Shown here: positions 1-9,375 of the stretch, piece after piece | How positions within the stretch are numbered: the stretch's first letter is position 1 | Layout: every line of letters begins with the position of its first letter | Assembly (NCBI RefSeq): GCF_023617245.1 | Contig: NZ_CP067396.1 | Location: forward strand, 4,858,501 to 4,922,500 | DNA from: Lysobacter enzymogenes | GTDB lineage: Bacteria > Pseudomonadota > Gammaproteobacteria > Xanthomonadales > Xanthomonadaceae | Direction: 5' to 3' | DNA length: 64,000 nt | Position numbers and translations under genes: made by a program | The notes under the pieces: model-generated | Database searches by the model: none | Seen by the model: only the letters and a program-made list of their open reading frames with translations | Told to the model about the DNA's origin: nothing

Positions 1-1644
1 CGCGACGGCCTGTCGGTGTACGACCGCCGCCACGGCTGGCACGGCGTGGAGCAGCACTTCGAACTGGCCCCGAGCGAAGACGCCACCGCCGCCAAGGTGC
101 GCCTGCGCGGCATCCCGGCCCAGGCCAACCTGTTGCCGGCGGTGGTGCTGTCGACGGCCGGCGGCCAGGCCAGCGTGGTGCTCGGCGACGGCACCGAACT
201 CGCGCTGAGCGAGAAACAAGGCTTCCTCGGCCGCAGCCCGGGCAGCCTGCTCAAGCGCGGCGATCTGGTGCGGGTGGCGCGGATCGAGACCGCCGCGCCG
301 GCGCCCGCGGCCAAGCCCGGCGAAACCGCCGCGCAGCCGGCGGCGGCGCCGACTGCGCCGCCGACCATCAGCTACCGCCTCGATCAGTTGCCGCAGGCGC
401 AGGCCGCTCTGGTCTCGCTGGAACCGGGCAACGGCGCGTTGCGCGCGCTGTCCGGCGGCTACAGCTTCGCCGGCGCCAAGTTCAACCGCGCCACCCAGGC
501 GCGGCGCCAGCCGGGTTCGAGCTTCAAGCCGTTCGTGTACGCCGCCTCGTTCGAGCGCGGCTACAACCCGGCCTCGATCGTGCTCGACGCCCCGGTGGTG
601 TTCAAGGACCGCCGCGGCCACCTGTGGCGCCCGCAGAACGACGGCGGCAACTTCGCCGGCCCGATGCGCGTGCGCGAGGCGATGGTGCAGTCGCGCAACC
701 TGGTCTCGGTGCGCCTGCTCGACGCCATCGGCGTCGACTTCGCGCGCAAGTACATCAGCCACTTCGGCTTCGACATCGAGCAACTGCCGCCGAACCTGTC
801 GATGTCGCTGGGCACCGCCTCGCTGACCCCGCTGTCGGTCGCGCGCGGCTACGCCACCTTCGCCAACGGCGGTTTCCGCATCGATCCGTGGTTCATCGAC
901 GAGGTCAAGGACCGCGCCGGCGCGGTGGTGTTCAAGGAAAAGCCCGCCACCGCCTGCCCGCAGTGCGTCGGCCGCGGCGGCACCGCCAGCGCGGCGCTGC
1001 CGGCCAACAACGTCGTCGACGGCTTCGACCTGGGCCCGGCGCCGGGCGCGGTCGCCGACGCCAGGAAGCCCGATCCGAAGAAGGACAAGAAGGACAAGGC
1101 CAAGCCCGAGGAGCCGGCGAAGAAGCTCACGCCGGAAGAGATCGCGCAGATCAAGGTCGCGCCGCGCGCGATCGACGACCGCATCGCCTACCAGATCGTC
1201 TCGATGCTGCGCGACGTGGTCAAGCGCGGCACCGGCACCGCGGCCAAGGTGCTCGGCCGCGACGACGTCGGCGGCAAGACCGGCTCGACCAACGACCACC
1301 GCGACGCCTGGTTCTCCGGCTTCGGCGGCCCCTACGTCACCACCGTCTGGGTCGGCCGCGACAACTACAAGTCGCTGGGCTATCGCGAGTACGGCGGCAA
1401 GGCCGCGCTGCCGATCTGGATCGACTACATGCGCGTGGCGCTCAAGGACCAGCCGATCCGCGACAACGAACCGCCGGAGGGCATGGTCAAGGTCTCCGTC
1501 GGCGCCAGCGGCGCGCTGATTCCCGACGGCGCCGGCGGCATCGTCGAGTGGGTCAAGGCCGAGGACCTGGAGCGGATGCAGACCTACACCGACTACGGCA
1601 GCGAAGACCAGGCGCCGTCGGAAGAGTCGTTCGACATCTTCTGA
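1..1644 (+). CDS. mrcA: Penicillin-binding protein 1A, 3' part (class A PBP)
   Basis: This is the C-terminal part of a bifunctional peptidoglycan glycosyltransferase/transpeptidase; the frame is open at base 1, so the glycosyltransferase domain lies outside the window. The first ~100 codons resemble the OB-like domain of PBP1A. The transpeptidase domain follows, with the acylation motif SSFK (Ser codon at 517), SRN (codon at 691) and KTG (Lys codon at 1276). A Lys/Glu/Pro-rich insert of about 60 residues lies between SRN and KTG. The enzyme cross-links murein in the periplasm and is the target of beta-lactams. A clear terminator follows the stop codon, so it probably ends its transcription unit. 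Family is certain; 1A rather than 1B rests on the OB domain and the C-terminal layout. Confidence 0.93.
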   Translation, partial: RDGLSVYDRRHGWHGVEQHFELAPSEDATAAKVRLRGIPAQANLLPAVVLSTAGGQASVVLGDGTELALSEKQGFLGRSPGSLLKRGDLVRVARIETAAPAPAAKPGETAAQPAAAPTAPPTISYRLDQLPQAQAALVSLEPGNGALRALSGGYSFAGAKFNRATQARRQPGSSFKPFVYAASFERGYNPASIVLDAPVVFKDRRGHLWRPQNDGGNFAGPMRVREAMVQSRNLVSVRLLDAIGVDFARKYISHFGFDIEQLPPNLSMSLGTASLTPLSVARGYATFANGGFRIDPWFIDEVKDRAGAVVFKEKPATACPQCVGRGGTASAALPANNVVDGFDLGPAPGAVADARKPDPKKDKKDKAKPEEPAKKLTPEEIAQIKVAPRAIDDRIAYQIVSMLRDVVKRGTGTAAKVLGRDDVGGKTGSTNDHRDAWFSGFGGPYVTTVWVGRDNYKSLGYREYGGKAALPIWIDYMRVALKDQPIRDNEPPEGMVKVSVGASGALIPDGAGGIVEWVKAEDLERMQTYTDYGSEDQAPSEESFDIF

Positions 1645-1669
1645 CCGCGGCCTCGTCGCGAAACCGAAA

Positions 1670-1699
1670 GCCGCACGCCTCGCGCGTGCGGCTTTTTTT
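1670..1699 (+). terminator. Rho-independent terminator of mrcA
   Basis: A perfect 9-bp stem (GCCGCACGC / GCGTGCGGC) with a 5-nt loop is followed by seven T residues, 26 bases after the PBP stop codon. Confidence 0.9.
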
Positions 1700-1736
1700 C
1701 TGCCCGGGCCGCGGCTTTCGCAGGACAGCCCGCGGC

Positions 1737-1935
1737 GTTTGTGGGAGGGACTTCAGGCCCGATGCTTCGAGCGGTTGTGGGAAGGCCTTCAGACCCGACG
1801 CTCCGAGCGGTTGTGGGAGGGCCTTCAGTCCCGACGCTCCGAGCGGTTGTGGGAGGGCCTTCAGGCCCGACGCTTTCCGGTCAGGTCGCGGCGATCAGAA
1901 ACAAGAGCATCCGGCCTGAAGGCCCTCCCGCAACC
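1737..1935. repeat. Family A palindromic repeats, tandem left halves
   Basis: Three consecutive 36-bp units beginning TTGTGGGA and ending GAGCGG, plus a fourth that runs into a complete palindrome, share the core GGGNCTTCAGNCCCGA. The matching right half (GCCTGAAGGCCCTCCC) closes the array near 1914-1933. The same element recurs at 2826, 5914, 23181, 34870 and 43664. These repeats and the terminator fill the 1645-2087 gap; I see no gene there. Confidence 0.85.
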
Positions 1936-2087
1936 GCCTGAACACCGCCCGCTTGCCCGATCTGGCGCCTCGCCGCGCGGCCCGGCGCGGACATTGCCGC
2001 GCCGCGCGGACGTGCTAGCTTTGGGCTGCCGGTGCACCCCGGCCGCGGCGAGCGCCCTCGCCGTGACGTGCCCGCCCGGAGGTCGAG

Positions 2088-2741
2088 ATGCACCAGGCCC
2101 GACAGCACGCACACCAGCATGCGCAGACCCGCACCCGCGAGCGCCGCAGGCGCGTCGCCCACGAGGCGGCCCGGCTGATGGCCGAAAGCGGCTACCGCGA
2201 CTACCACCAGGCCAAGCTCAAGGCCGCCGAGCGGCTCGGCATCTTCGACGACGCCTCGCTGCCGGCCAACCGCGAGATCGAGGACGCGCTGCGCGAGTAC
2301 CAGCGCCTGTTCCAGCGCGAGCACGCCGACGGCCTGCGCCAGCGCCGCGAGGCCGCGCTGCGGGCGATGGAGTTCTTCGCCGGCTTCGAACCGCGCCTGG
2401 TCGGCCCGGTGCTCGAGGGCACCGCCGACGCGCGCAGCCCGGTCGCGCTGCACCTGTACTGCGACGATTTCGAAGCGGTCCCGCGCTTCCTCGAACAGCA
2501 CCACATCCCGGCCGAGACCCGCGAGCGCCGCCTGCGCCTGGACCGCGAGCGCGCCGAGGACTTCCCGGTCTGGGTGTTCAGCGCCGAGGAGTTGGGCTTC
2601 GACCTGACCGTGCTGCCGCTGGACGTGCTGCGCCAGGCGCCGCTGTCCAACGTCGACGAGAAACCGATGAAGCGCGCCTCGACGGCGCAGGTGCGGCAGA
2701 TGCTGGCCGAAGAGGAAATCTCGCTGTTCGAACGCGGCTGA
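2088..2741 (+). CDS. Conserved hypothetical protein, possible nucleotidyltransferase-like
   Basis: The product is a soluble 217-residue protein. The ATG is preceded by GGAGG at a good distance. The N-terminus is His/Gln/Arg-rich, residues ~20-100 are a charged helical region, and the C-terminal half has an alternating hydrophobic/acidic pattern (HLYCDDFEAVPRFL, FPVWVFSAEELGFDLTVLP). I recognise the protein as a type common in Xanthomonadaceae, often labelled nucleotidyltransferase-like, but see no catalytic motif that proves this. No signal peptide or membrane segment is visible. It stands alone between two repeat clusters, so the context gives no functional clue. Confidence 0.7.
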   Translation: MHQARQHAHQHAQTRTRERRRRVAHEAARLMAESGYRDYHQAKLKAAERLGIFDDASLPANREIEDALREYQRLFQREHADGLRQRREAALRAMEFFAGFEPRLVGPVLEGTADARSPVALHLYCDDFEAVPRFLEQHHIPAETRERRLRLDRERAEDFPVWVFSAEELGFDLTVLPLDVLRQAPLSNVDEKPMKRASTAQVRQMLAEEEISLFERG

Positions 2742-2825
2742 GCCGGGCGCGCCAGCGGCGCCTGCGTCCGGGCTCCCGCGCAGCGCTCCGCATCTGCGAT
2801 CGCCCTGCATATGCGTACGAGGCGC

Positions 2826-2915
2826 TTGTGGGAGGGACTTCAGTCCCGACGCTTTCGTGCCAGACCGCGGCGAGCGCATCGAAAGGCGTCGGGACTGAAG
2901 TTCTTCCCACAAAAG
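2826..2915. repeat. Family A palindrome (A/T type)
   Basis: This is a ~90-bp imperfect palindrome. The left arm carries GGGACTTCAGTCCCGACGC and the right arm GCGTCGGGACTGAAG, with the centre near CCGCGGCGAGCG. The covarying position is A on the left and T on its partner in both arms, unlike the G/C and C/G types elsewhere. Confidence 0.85.
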
Positions 2916-2971
2916 CCGAAGGCGTTCCGCAACGGCCGCGACAGCGGCTCACTCGACCGGATCGAAGCGAC

Positions 2972-3994
2972 ATGCAAGGACTGCAACCACGCACCGCCCC
3001 CGCGGCCGACGGCCGGCATCCGCGCCGCCTCATCCGCAACATGCTCCTGGCGGCCGCGATGGCGTCTGCGGCGCTGGCGTCGGTCGCCGGCGCCGACATC
3101 AGCGCGATGCCTGCCGCGTCCGCCAGCCCGGCCTCCGCAAACCCAGCCTCCGCCAAGCCCCGCCCCGCGCCGGCTGCGCGCGCCAGCGCAGCAGCCTCCA
3201 CCGTCGCCGACCTCGTCGCGCGCCTGCGCGCCCGCGCCGCCGCCTCGCAACGCAGCCCGGCGGTGCGCGCCGATTACCTCGCCCTGCTGCGCGCGCAGGG
3301 CCTGAGCGAGCAACAGCTGCCCTACGCCGACTTCGCCTGGCTGCGGTTGCTGTTCGAAGCCTCGCGCGACGGCGGCTATTGGAACCTGCGCTGGGCGATC
3401 ACCGACCGCGAACCCAATTCGGACGCGATCTGGCGGCAATGGCAGAGCGTGCGCGCACCGGCGCCCGACCGCGCCACCGCGGTCGCCGAATGCGATGAAC
3501 TGTCGGCGTTCTACGCCGTGCTGGCGCGCCTGGGCGGCGTCGGCGGCGTCGGCCTGCTGTGGCCCACGTCCAATCACACGGTCGCGGTCTGGAGCCGCCC
3601 CGGCCCGCCGCGCGAAGCGCGCATCGTCGTGCCGACCACGCTGATCTTCCTCGGCCGCAACGACAGCTTCGGCACCCGCGGTTTCGATCCGTGGAAGCAG
3701 AAACGCATCTATCCCTACACCCGCGCCGACATCGCGCCCTCGCAGCGGCTGCCGCCGGCGCTCGCCGAATTCCTGATCGCCCAGGCCGACCGCTACGCCG
3801 ACGCCTCCGGCCTGAGCCTGCAACGCCTGCGCGAGTTGCGCGAAGGCGTGCTCAAGGGCGCGCTCGGCGCCGGCGAAGCCGCAAGCCAGGCGCGCCGGCA
3901 ACGCGATGCCCTGCCCGCCGGCGCCCAGGCCGATCTCGCCGCCTACGCGCACTTCATCGCCGCCATGCGCGGCCGCGGCCCCGAGTTGGACTGA
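2972..3994 (+). CDS. Secreted hypothetical protein with Cys/His pair
   Basis: The product is a 340-residue protein of unknown function. The N-terminus has basic residues (RRLIR) followed by an Ala/Leu hydrophobic stretch ending near SVAGA, a plausible signal peptide, and then a ~50-residue Ala/Pro/Ser-rich linker. The mature domain contains ECDELSAFYAVLARLGG and, about 25 residues later, SNHTVAVWS. That Cys-then-His arrangement is reminiscent of transglutaminase-like or papain-fold cysteine enzymes, but I cannot identify a third catalytic residue with certainty. The chosen ATG lies before the basic residues; an ATG at 3041 would shorten the signal peptide. The 3' end is partly duplicated downstream. 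Confidence 0.6.
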   Translation: MQGLQPRTAPAADGRHPRRLIRNMLLAAAMASAALASVAGADISAMPAASASPASANPASAKPRPAPAARASAAASTVADLVARLRARAAASQRSPAVRADYLALLRAQGLSEQQLPYADFAWLRLLFEASRDGGYWNLRWAITDREPNSDAIWRQWQSVRAPAPDRATAVAECDELSAFYAVLARLGGVGGVGLLWPTSNHTVAVWSRPGPPREARIVVPTTLIFLGRNDSFGTRGFDPWKQKRIYPYTRADIAPSQRLPPALAEFLIAQADRYADASGLSLQRLRELREGVLKGALGAGEAASQARRQRDALPAGAQADLAAYAHFIAAMRGRGPELD

Positions 3995-4155
3995 GCCGCG
4001 CGCCGACGCTGCGCACGAAAACCTCCGGCCGAAGCATGGCGCGGCCCCTCGACGCCGACACCCGCCGCGACCGCGCGCGATCCATCGCCGCCATGCGCGT
4101 CCGCGGCCGGCGCGCACCGAGCCACGCGCCGACGCCGCAAACGAAAACGCCCCGC
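3955..4155 (+). repeat. Decayed direct duplication of a gene 3' end
   Basis: The segment from 3955 (CATCGCCGCCATGCGCG...) through the stop codon to about 4035 recurs imperfectly from 4083 to about 4155. The shared order is CATCGCCGCCATGCGCG, then GAGCC, CGCGCCGACGC and CACGAAAAC/AACGAAAAC. The offset is about 125-128 bases. It looks like a tandem duplication that has since diverged; the second copy now overlaps the gltA terminator. Confidence 0.6.
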
Positions 4156-4170
4156 CGAAGCGGGGCGTTT
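4145..4170 (-). terminator. Rho-independent terminator of gltA
   Basis: An 11-bp stem (AAACGCCCCGC / GCGGGGCGTTT) encloses a 4-nt loop. Read on the minus strand it ends in a T-rich tract just past the gltA stop. Confidence 0.85.
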
Positions 4171-4218
4171 ACCGGCGTCGAGCGCTTGCGACCCGCGCGA
4201 GGCGGATCGCGGCGCGGC

Positions 4219-5523
<1,305 letters not shown>

Positions 5524-5593
5524 GAAACACTCCTCAGTCTGCCTGCCGCAGGGATGGCCGCGACAGGAGGGCAACGGGGGGTCGCAAGCACGT

Positions 5594-5613
5594 TGCGATA
5601 GTGAATTATCGCA
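5594..5613 (-). promoter_or_regulatory. gltA promoter -10 within an inverted repeat
   Basis: On the minus strand a GATAAT hexamer (5605-5610) lies about 80 bases before the gltA start. It overlaps an inverted repeat whose 7-bp arms are TGCGATA (5594-5600) and TATCGCA (5607-5613), separated by 6 bases. The -35 (TTGGGC, 16 bases upstream) is weak. The dyad over the -10 would suit a repressor site; the regulator is unknown. Confidence 0.45.
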
Positions 5614-5913
5614 CAACGCATTCCGAGCCCAAGCTCGGACTTTGGTCGCGGCGGCGGGCTTGGCGCGACGGATCGTTGCGTCGGCGCGGCCGCGGGAGGC
5701 GGCCACCGGTCAGTATTCGACCGCCCGGTTGCCGGGATGTGGCGGCTGGATTCGCGGGGCGCGGCGGCAGCGGGCGGCGCGGGGCGACGTCGATCCGCTG
5801 GGCGGCCGACGGGTATGCAGGCGGTGTGACGGCTTGCCGGAGCGGCCGGTTCGTCGCGCCGTATCCGCCGGCAAACGCGCCCGACACGAGGGATGGCTTT
5901 TGTGGAAGGGGCC

Positions 5914-6007
5914 GCTGTGGTGGGAGGGGCTTCAACCCCGATGCTTTTCTGTCAGGTCGCGGCGACCGGAACGGAAAGCATCGGGGCTGAAGCCCCTCCC
6001 ACAAAAG
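5914..6007. repeat. Family A palindrome (G/C type)
   Basis: The left arm GTGGGAGGGGCTTCAACCCC pairs with the right arm GGGGCTGAAGCCCCTCCCAC around a centre TCAGGTCGCGGCGACCGGA. A partial extra copy (TTGTGGAAGGGGCCG) precedes it at about 5899. Apart from this element, the gltA promoter and a terminator I see no gene in 5524-6138. Confidence 0.88.
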
Positions 6008-6052
6008 CATCCGCGCTGGACCAAGTCGGCAGCCAAACCGGACGCAAACGCA

Positions 6053-6078
6053 AACGGCCGCCCTTGCGGGCAGCCGTT
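6053..6078 (-). terminator. Terminator of rpmE2
   Basis: A stem with AACGGC...CCC and GGG...GCCGTT arms lies 60 bases past the L31 stop on the minus strand, followed by a T-rich stretch. Confidence 0.75.
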
Positions 6079-6138
6079 GTGCGTACAGCCAAGCGCTTGC
6101 TGCAAGTTCCGGCCGGATCGCTCCGGCGCGGCACGCGA

Positions 6139-6384
6139 TTACTTCTGCGCGCCGTAACGCTTGCGGAACTTGTCGACGCGACCGCTGGTATCCATGATCT
6201 TGTGCTTGCCCGTGTAGAACGGGTGCGAGGCCGACGAGATATCGACCTTGATCAGCGGATACTCGGCGCCGTCGAGCTTGATCGTTTCCTTGCTCGACAG
6301 GGTCGAACGGGTCAGGATCTGGAAATCGGTGGTGACGTCCTGGAACACGACGTCGCGGTATTCGGGATGGATGCCTGCCTTCAT
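6139..6384 (-). CDS. rpmE2: Ribosomal protein L31 type B
   Basis: This is an 81-residue large-subunit ribosomal protein. It begins MKAGIHPEYRDVVFQD and has the type B features: no cysteines at all (so no zinc ribbon) and the insertion around SKETIKLDGAEYPLIK. Type B L31 replaces the zinc-binding form during zinc limitation in many bacteria and is then Zur-controlled. I see no convincing Zur box, and no zinc-form paralogue is in the window, so this may be the only L31. An AAGG sequence about 10 bases upstream serves as ribosome binding site. The gene is monocistronic. Confidence 0.95.
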   Translation of the reverse strand: MKAGIHPEYRDVVFQDVTTDFQILTRSTLSSKETIKLDGAEYPLIKVDISSASHPFYTGKHKIMDTSGRVDKFRKRYGAQK

Positions 6385-6419
6385 GGCACTCAACCTTAAG
6401 GTGTGCGGGAAAGTCGAGC

Positions 6420-6449
6420 AGTATAGACAGGCCCTGGCGGTTCGCGCAA
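6420..6449 (-). promoter_or_regulatory. Promoter of rpmE2
   Basis: On the minus strand TTGCGC and TATACT are separated by 18 bases, with the -10 about 36 bases before the start codon. Confidence 0.5.
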
Positions 6450-6626
6450 GTCCAGGCCGCACAAAGAATTTGATCGCAGCGGCCATTGAGAACCCCGGCT
6501 TCGCCCTACCCCGGCCGGGACGCCGCGCCGCGGCGGCGAAACCCGCCGGTTCGAACGACCCGGCACGACTAGACCAGACCAGACCCAGCCGGACCGGAAC
6601 TCCGGCCCGGCCTCGCCCGCGCCGCC

Positions 6627-7562
6627 TCAGCCCGCGGCCAGCGCCGCCGCGATCAAGCGCTCGAACCGGGCCTGATCGTATTTCATCAGGATCGACACCT
6701 TGTCCGCGCGCCCTTCCTGCCGGCGCCAGTCGACCACGGTCGCGCCGCGGCTGTGGGTGCCGTCCAGTTCGATCGACACCGGCCGGTCCTGCACGTCCAG
6801 CGCGCCGTCGGGTTCGAGCGCGAACGCCATCGCCAACGCATCGGCCGCATGCCACTCGTCGCCGCGGCGGTCGATCGACCACAGCCGGGTCTTCTCGGAA
6901 ATGCGCTCGTAGAAACGGCCGCGCTCGGCGCCGGCGGCGAGCCAGCCGACCACGCGGTCGTGGTGCAGGCCGTGCGCCATCACCGCTTCCCAATCGGCCA
7001 GGTCGATGCGCTCGAACGCCTCGAACACGATGTGCGCGGCTTCCGGATCGAAGTAGATGTTGAACTCCGCCGCCGGGGTGATGTTGCCCTGGCAGGTCAC
7101 CGCGCCGCCCATCACCACCAGGCGCGCAATGCGCTGCGGCAAGGTCGGATCGAGCTTGAGCGCGAGCGCGACGTTGGTCAGCGGGCCCAGCGCGACCAGC
7201 AGCAACTTGCCGGCATGCTGGTGCGAGAGGCGGATGATCGCCAGCGCCGCATGCTCGGCTTCGACCTGGCGCTTGGCCGCCTCATAGCCGACGTCGCCGA
7301 AACCGTCCTGGCCGTGCACGTAGCCGGCGTCGGGCGAAGGATGCAGCAGCGGCGCGTCGGCGCCGGCGAACACCGGGATGTCCTGGCCGGCCACTTCGCA
7401 CAGCTTCAGCGCGTTGGCCACGGTGTGCTTGAGGCCGACGTTGCCGGCGGCGATGGTCAGGCCGACGATCTGGTGGTGCGGGTCGTTGAACGCCATCAGC
7501 AGCGCCAGGGCGTCGTCCACGCCGGGGTCGGTGTCGATGAGCAGGGGAATGCGATCGGTCAT
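6627..7562 (-). CDS. Inosine-uridine nucleoside hydrolase family protein
   Basis: The 311-residue enzyme hydrolyses the N-glycosidic bond of nucleosides to base and ribose (nucleoside salvage). The family-defining calcium-binding motif DTDPGVDDALAL is at residues 10-21. The middle contains LVALGPLTNVALAL and VVMGGA, and the conserved NIYFDPEAA loop follows the EFNI segment; the C-terminal HAADALAMAFAL matches the family Asp/His end. No signal peptide is seen, so it is cytoplasmic. Its ATG overlaps the stop of the upstream DUF4166 gene by 4 bases (ATGA), so the two are translationally coupled. The preferred nucleoside cannot be told from sequence. Confidence 0.92.
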   Translation of the reverse strand: MTDRIPLLIDTDPGVDDALALLMAFNDPHHQIVGLTIAAGNVGLKHTVANALKLCEVAGQDIPVFAGADAPLLHPSPDAGYVHGQDGFGDVGYEAAKRQVEAEHAALAIIRLSHQHAGKLLLVALGPLTNVALALKLDPTLPQRIARLVVMGGAVTCQGNITPAAEFNIYFDPEAAHIVFEAFERIDLADWEAVMAHGLHHDRVVGWLAAGAERGRFYERISEKTRLWSIDRRGDEWHAADALAMAFALEPDGALDVQDRPVSIELDGTHSRGATVVDWRRQEGRADKVSILMKYDQARFERLIAAALAAG

Positions 7563-8206
7563 GAAGTCACTCGTTGTGCGGAACAGTGCGCAGCGACGTT
7601 CGCCGCGCCGGCCGGAACGGCCGAGGGGGCCGTAACGGCCGGGACAGCGTGCAGTGCGCCTTGGTAGCGCAGCAGTTCGCCGAAGGGAAACCACGAGAAG
7701 ACGACGGCGAAGCGATAGCGTTCTTCGCCGTCGATGCGCTCGATGCGCTTGCTCGCATCGGTACGCGGAAACAGCAAGCGCGGCAGCGGCAGGCCGCGCG
7801 CGCTCAGGCCGAGCAAACGCCAGCGCCAGCCGCCGCCGTCGAGGTCCACGCCCAGGCGCAGGCGCACCGGGCCGGTGGTTTCGAGCCAATGCCCGTCGGG
7901 CCAATGCCCGACCGGTTCGAACACCGAGCGCAGTTCGCTGCCGTCGTCGAAGCGGCGCAGCCACAGCATGTGCGCGGGTTCGTGGACGATATCGACGCGG
8001 AAACCGCGGCGCGGGCGGTCGAGCGGAATGCCGAGCCTGCGCGCCAGGCGCCGGCCGAGAACGCCGGCGAGGCCGCGGCCGCTGCGCAGCTCGATCTCGC
8101 CGGCCAGCGCGCCGCCGTCGCGATGCAGCGCCTGCAGCAAGGGGTGCAGCCGGTCGAAGGCCGGGCCGAACCATCCGATCGCCGCGTTGTGGGGCTCTCC
8201 CGGCAT
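7559..8206 (-). CDS. DUF4166 domain protein
   Basis: This 215-residue protein has the layout of DUF4166, a domain of unknown function often found alone or fused to short-chain dehydrogenases. Visible features are FDRLHPLLQALHRDGG near the N-terminus, a central beta-rich part (GHWLETTGPVRLRLGVDLDG) and a closing FAVVFSWFPFGELLRYQG. I chose the ATG at 8206, which has AGGAG about 12 bases upstream; an in-frame GTG at 8236 is the alternative. It overlaps the downstream nucleoside hydrolase gene by 4 bases. The pairing does not reveal the function. Confidence 0.75.
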   Translation of the reverse strand: MPGEPHNAAIGWFGPAFDRLHPLLQALHRDGGALAGEIELRSGRGLAGVLGRRLARRLGIPLDRPRRGFRVDIVHEPAHMLWLRRFDDGSELRSVFEPVGHWPDGHWLETTGPVRLRLGVDLDGGGWRWRLLGLSARGLPLPRLLFPRTDASKRIERIDGEERYRFAVVFSWFPFGELLRYQGALHAVPAVTAPSAVPAGAANVAAHCSAQRVTS

Positions 8207-8402
8207 CCGGGTCGGGCTCTCCTGCTGGCGGGACACTATGCCCTAACTCGGGCGGGCGGGGAAATCGCCGGAATCGGCGGATTCGCCGGGTTTTGCCGGC
8301 TCGGGCGGCTGCGCCGGCCGGGCCCCGGCGAATGCGCCGGGGCGGGCGCGCAGCCCCCGCCCCGCGCGCGGCGTGCCGACGCGACCGCGCCGACATGCAA
8401 GC

Positions 8403-9083
8403 TCACAGTCCCTGGCCCGGCGGCAGCCGCGACAGGATCTCGGCGGTGTCCCAGACCGCGCCCTGGGCGAACCAGAATTCGTCGACGCCGCGCGGCCACG
8501 GGTCGTCGCCGCCGGGGAAATAGTCGACCACGGTGACGCTGTCGGCATTGCCGTAGTGCACGACCAGATCGTCGCCGGAACGCTCGACCGTAGTCGTGGC
8601 CGGATCGACATCGGCCTGGAACTGCAGGACCGCGATGAACTGGCCCAACGGGTCGCTGTGATAGACGCGGTCGTGTCCGTCGCCGGCGGAGAACACGAAG
8701 AACGGATTGCCCTGGCCGCTGTACAGCGCATCGTCGCCGGGGCCGCTGGTCAGCACATCGTCGCCGTCGCCGCTGTCGAGCACGTCGTCGCCGGCGAGGC
8801 CGTAGAGCGCATCGTTGCCGTCCAGGCCTTCGATGGTGTCGGCCTGCGCGGTGCCGTAGAGCGTGTCGTCGCCGGAGCTGCCGACGATGCTGGCGAGGAT
8901 GCGGGCCGAGGGCGCGTCCGAGCCGCGCGGCGACGCGGAAAACAGGCTCGGCACCGCGCGCCGCAAGCGCGCCTGTTGCGCGCGCGCGGAGACGCCGGGC
9001 GCGAGATCGGCGCCGCGGCGCACCTCGGCGACCGGCGCGCGGGCGGCATCGGTGCCGGGCGGGAGATCGGAAAGCACAGGCAT
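8403..9083 (-). CDS. Short RTX-type calcium-binding protein
   Basis: This 226-residue protein carries hemolysin-type calcium-binding nonapeptide repeats (GSSGDDTLYGTAQADTIEG, NDALYGLAGDDVLDSGDGDD) at residues ~88-145. A domain of the RTX-related type follows (QFQADVDPATTTVERSGDDL, then VVDYFPGGDD). Such proteins are usually exported unfolded by a type I secretion system and fold on external calcium. There is no N-terminal enzyme domain and no Sec signal. The ATG at 9083 is preceded by AAGGAG. No T1SS ABC, MFP or TolC gene is adjacent, so it would depend on one elsewhere. The 9084-9375 stretch downstream of recG holds nothing I recognise. Confidence 0.8.
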   Translation of the reverse strand: MPVLSDLPPGTDAARAPVAEVRRGADLAPGVSARAQQARLRRAVPSLFSASPRGSDAPSARILASIVGSSGDDTLYGTAQADTIEGLDGNDALYGLAGDDVLDSGDGDDVLTSGPGDDALYSGQGNPFFVFSAGDGHDRVYHSDPLGQFIAVLQFQADVDPATTTVERSGDDLVVHYGNADSVTVVDYFPGGDDPWPRGVDEFWFAQGAVWDTAEILSRLPPGQGL

Positions 9084-9375
9084 GACGGACTCCTTGTCGA
9101 TGACGCGGATCGATGGCGCGGCGGTCGGACCTGCGCACGCCGCCATCGGTGGCGTCCGCAAGCCCGATCATTGCAGCACGGCGCCGGCGCAGGCGCTGCG
9201 ACGCCGTGCCGTCGCGACGTGGGCACCGCCGCGACGCCTGCATCGCGGTCGCCGCCGCATCGAAGCGAGTCCGGACCGCGACGATGCTGCGAAAGGTGAG
9301 CGGCCGCCGCCTCGATGTCTCAGGGCGTTCGCGCCAAGGCGATGGCGTGCCGGGACGACGGCCCGGCCGGCGCGA

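Noticed and set aside
1737..1935. Possible small CRISPR array (regular ~36-bp repeats)
   Set aside because: There are no unique spacers between repeats, each repeat is half of a palindrome found at many other sites, and no cas genes are in the window.
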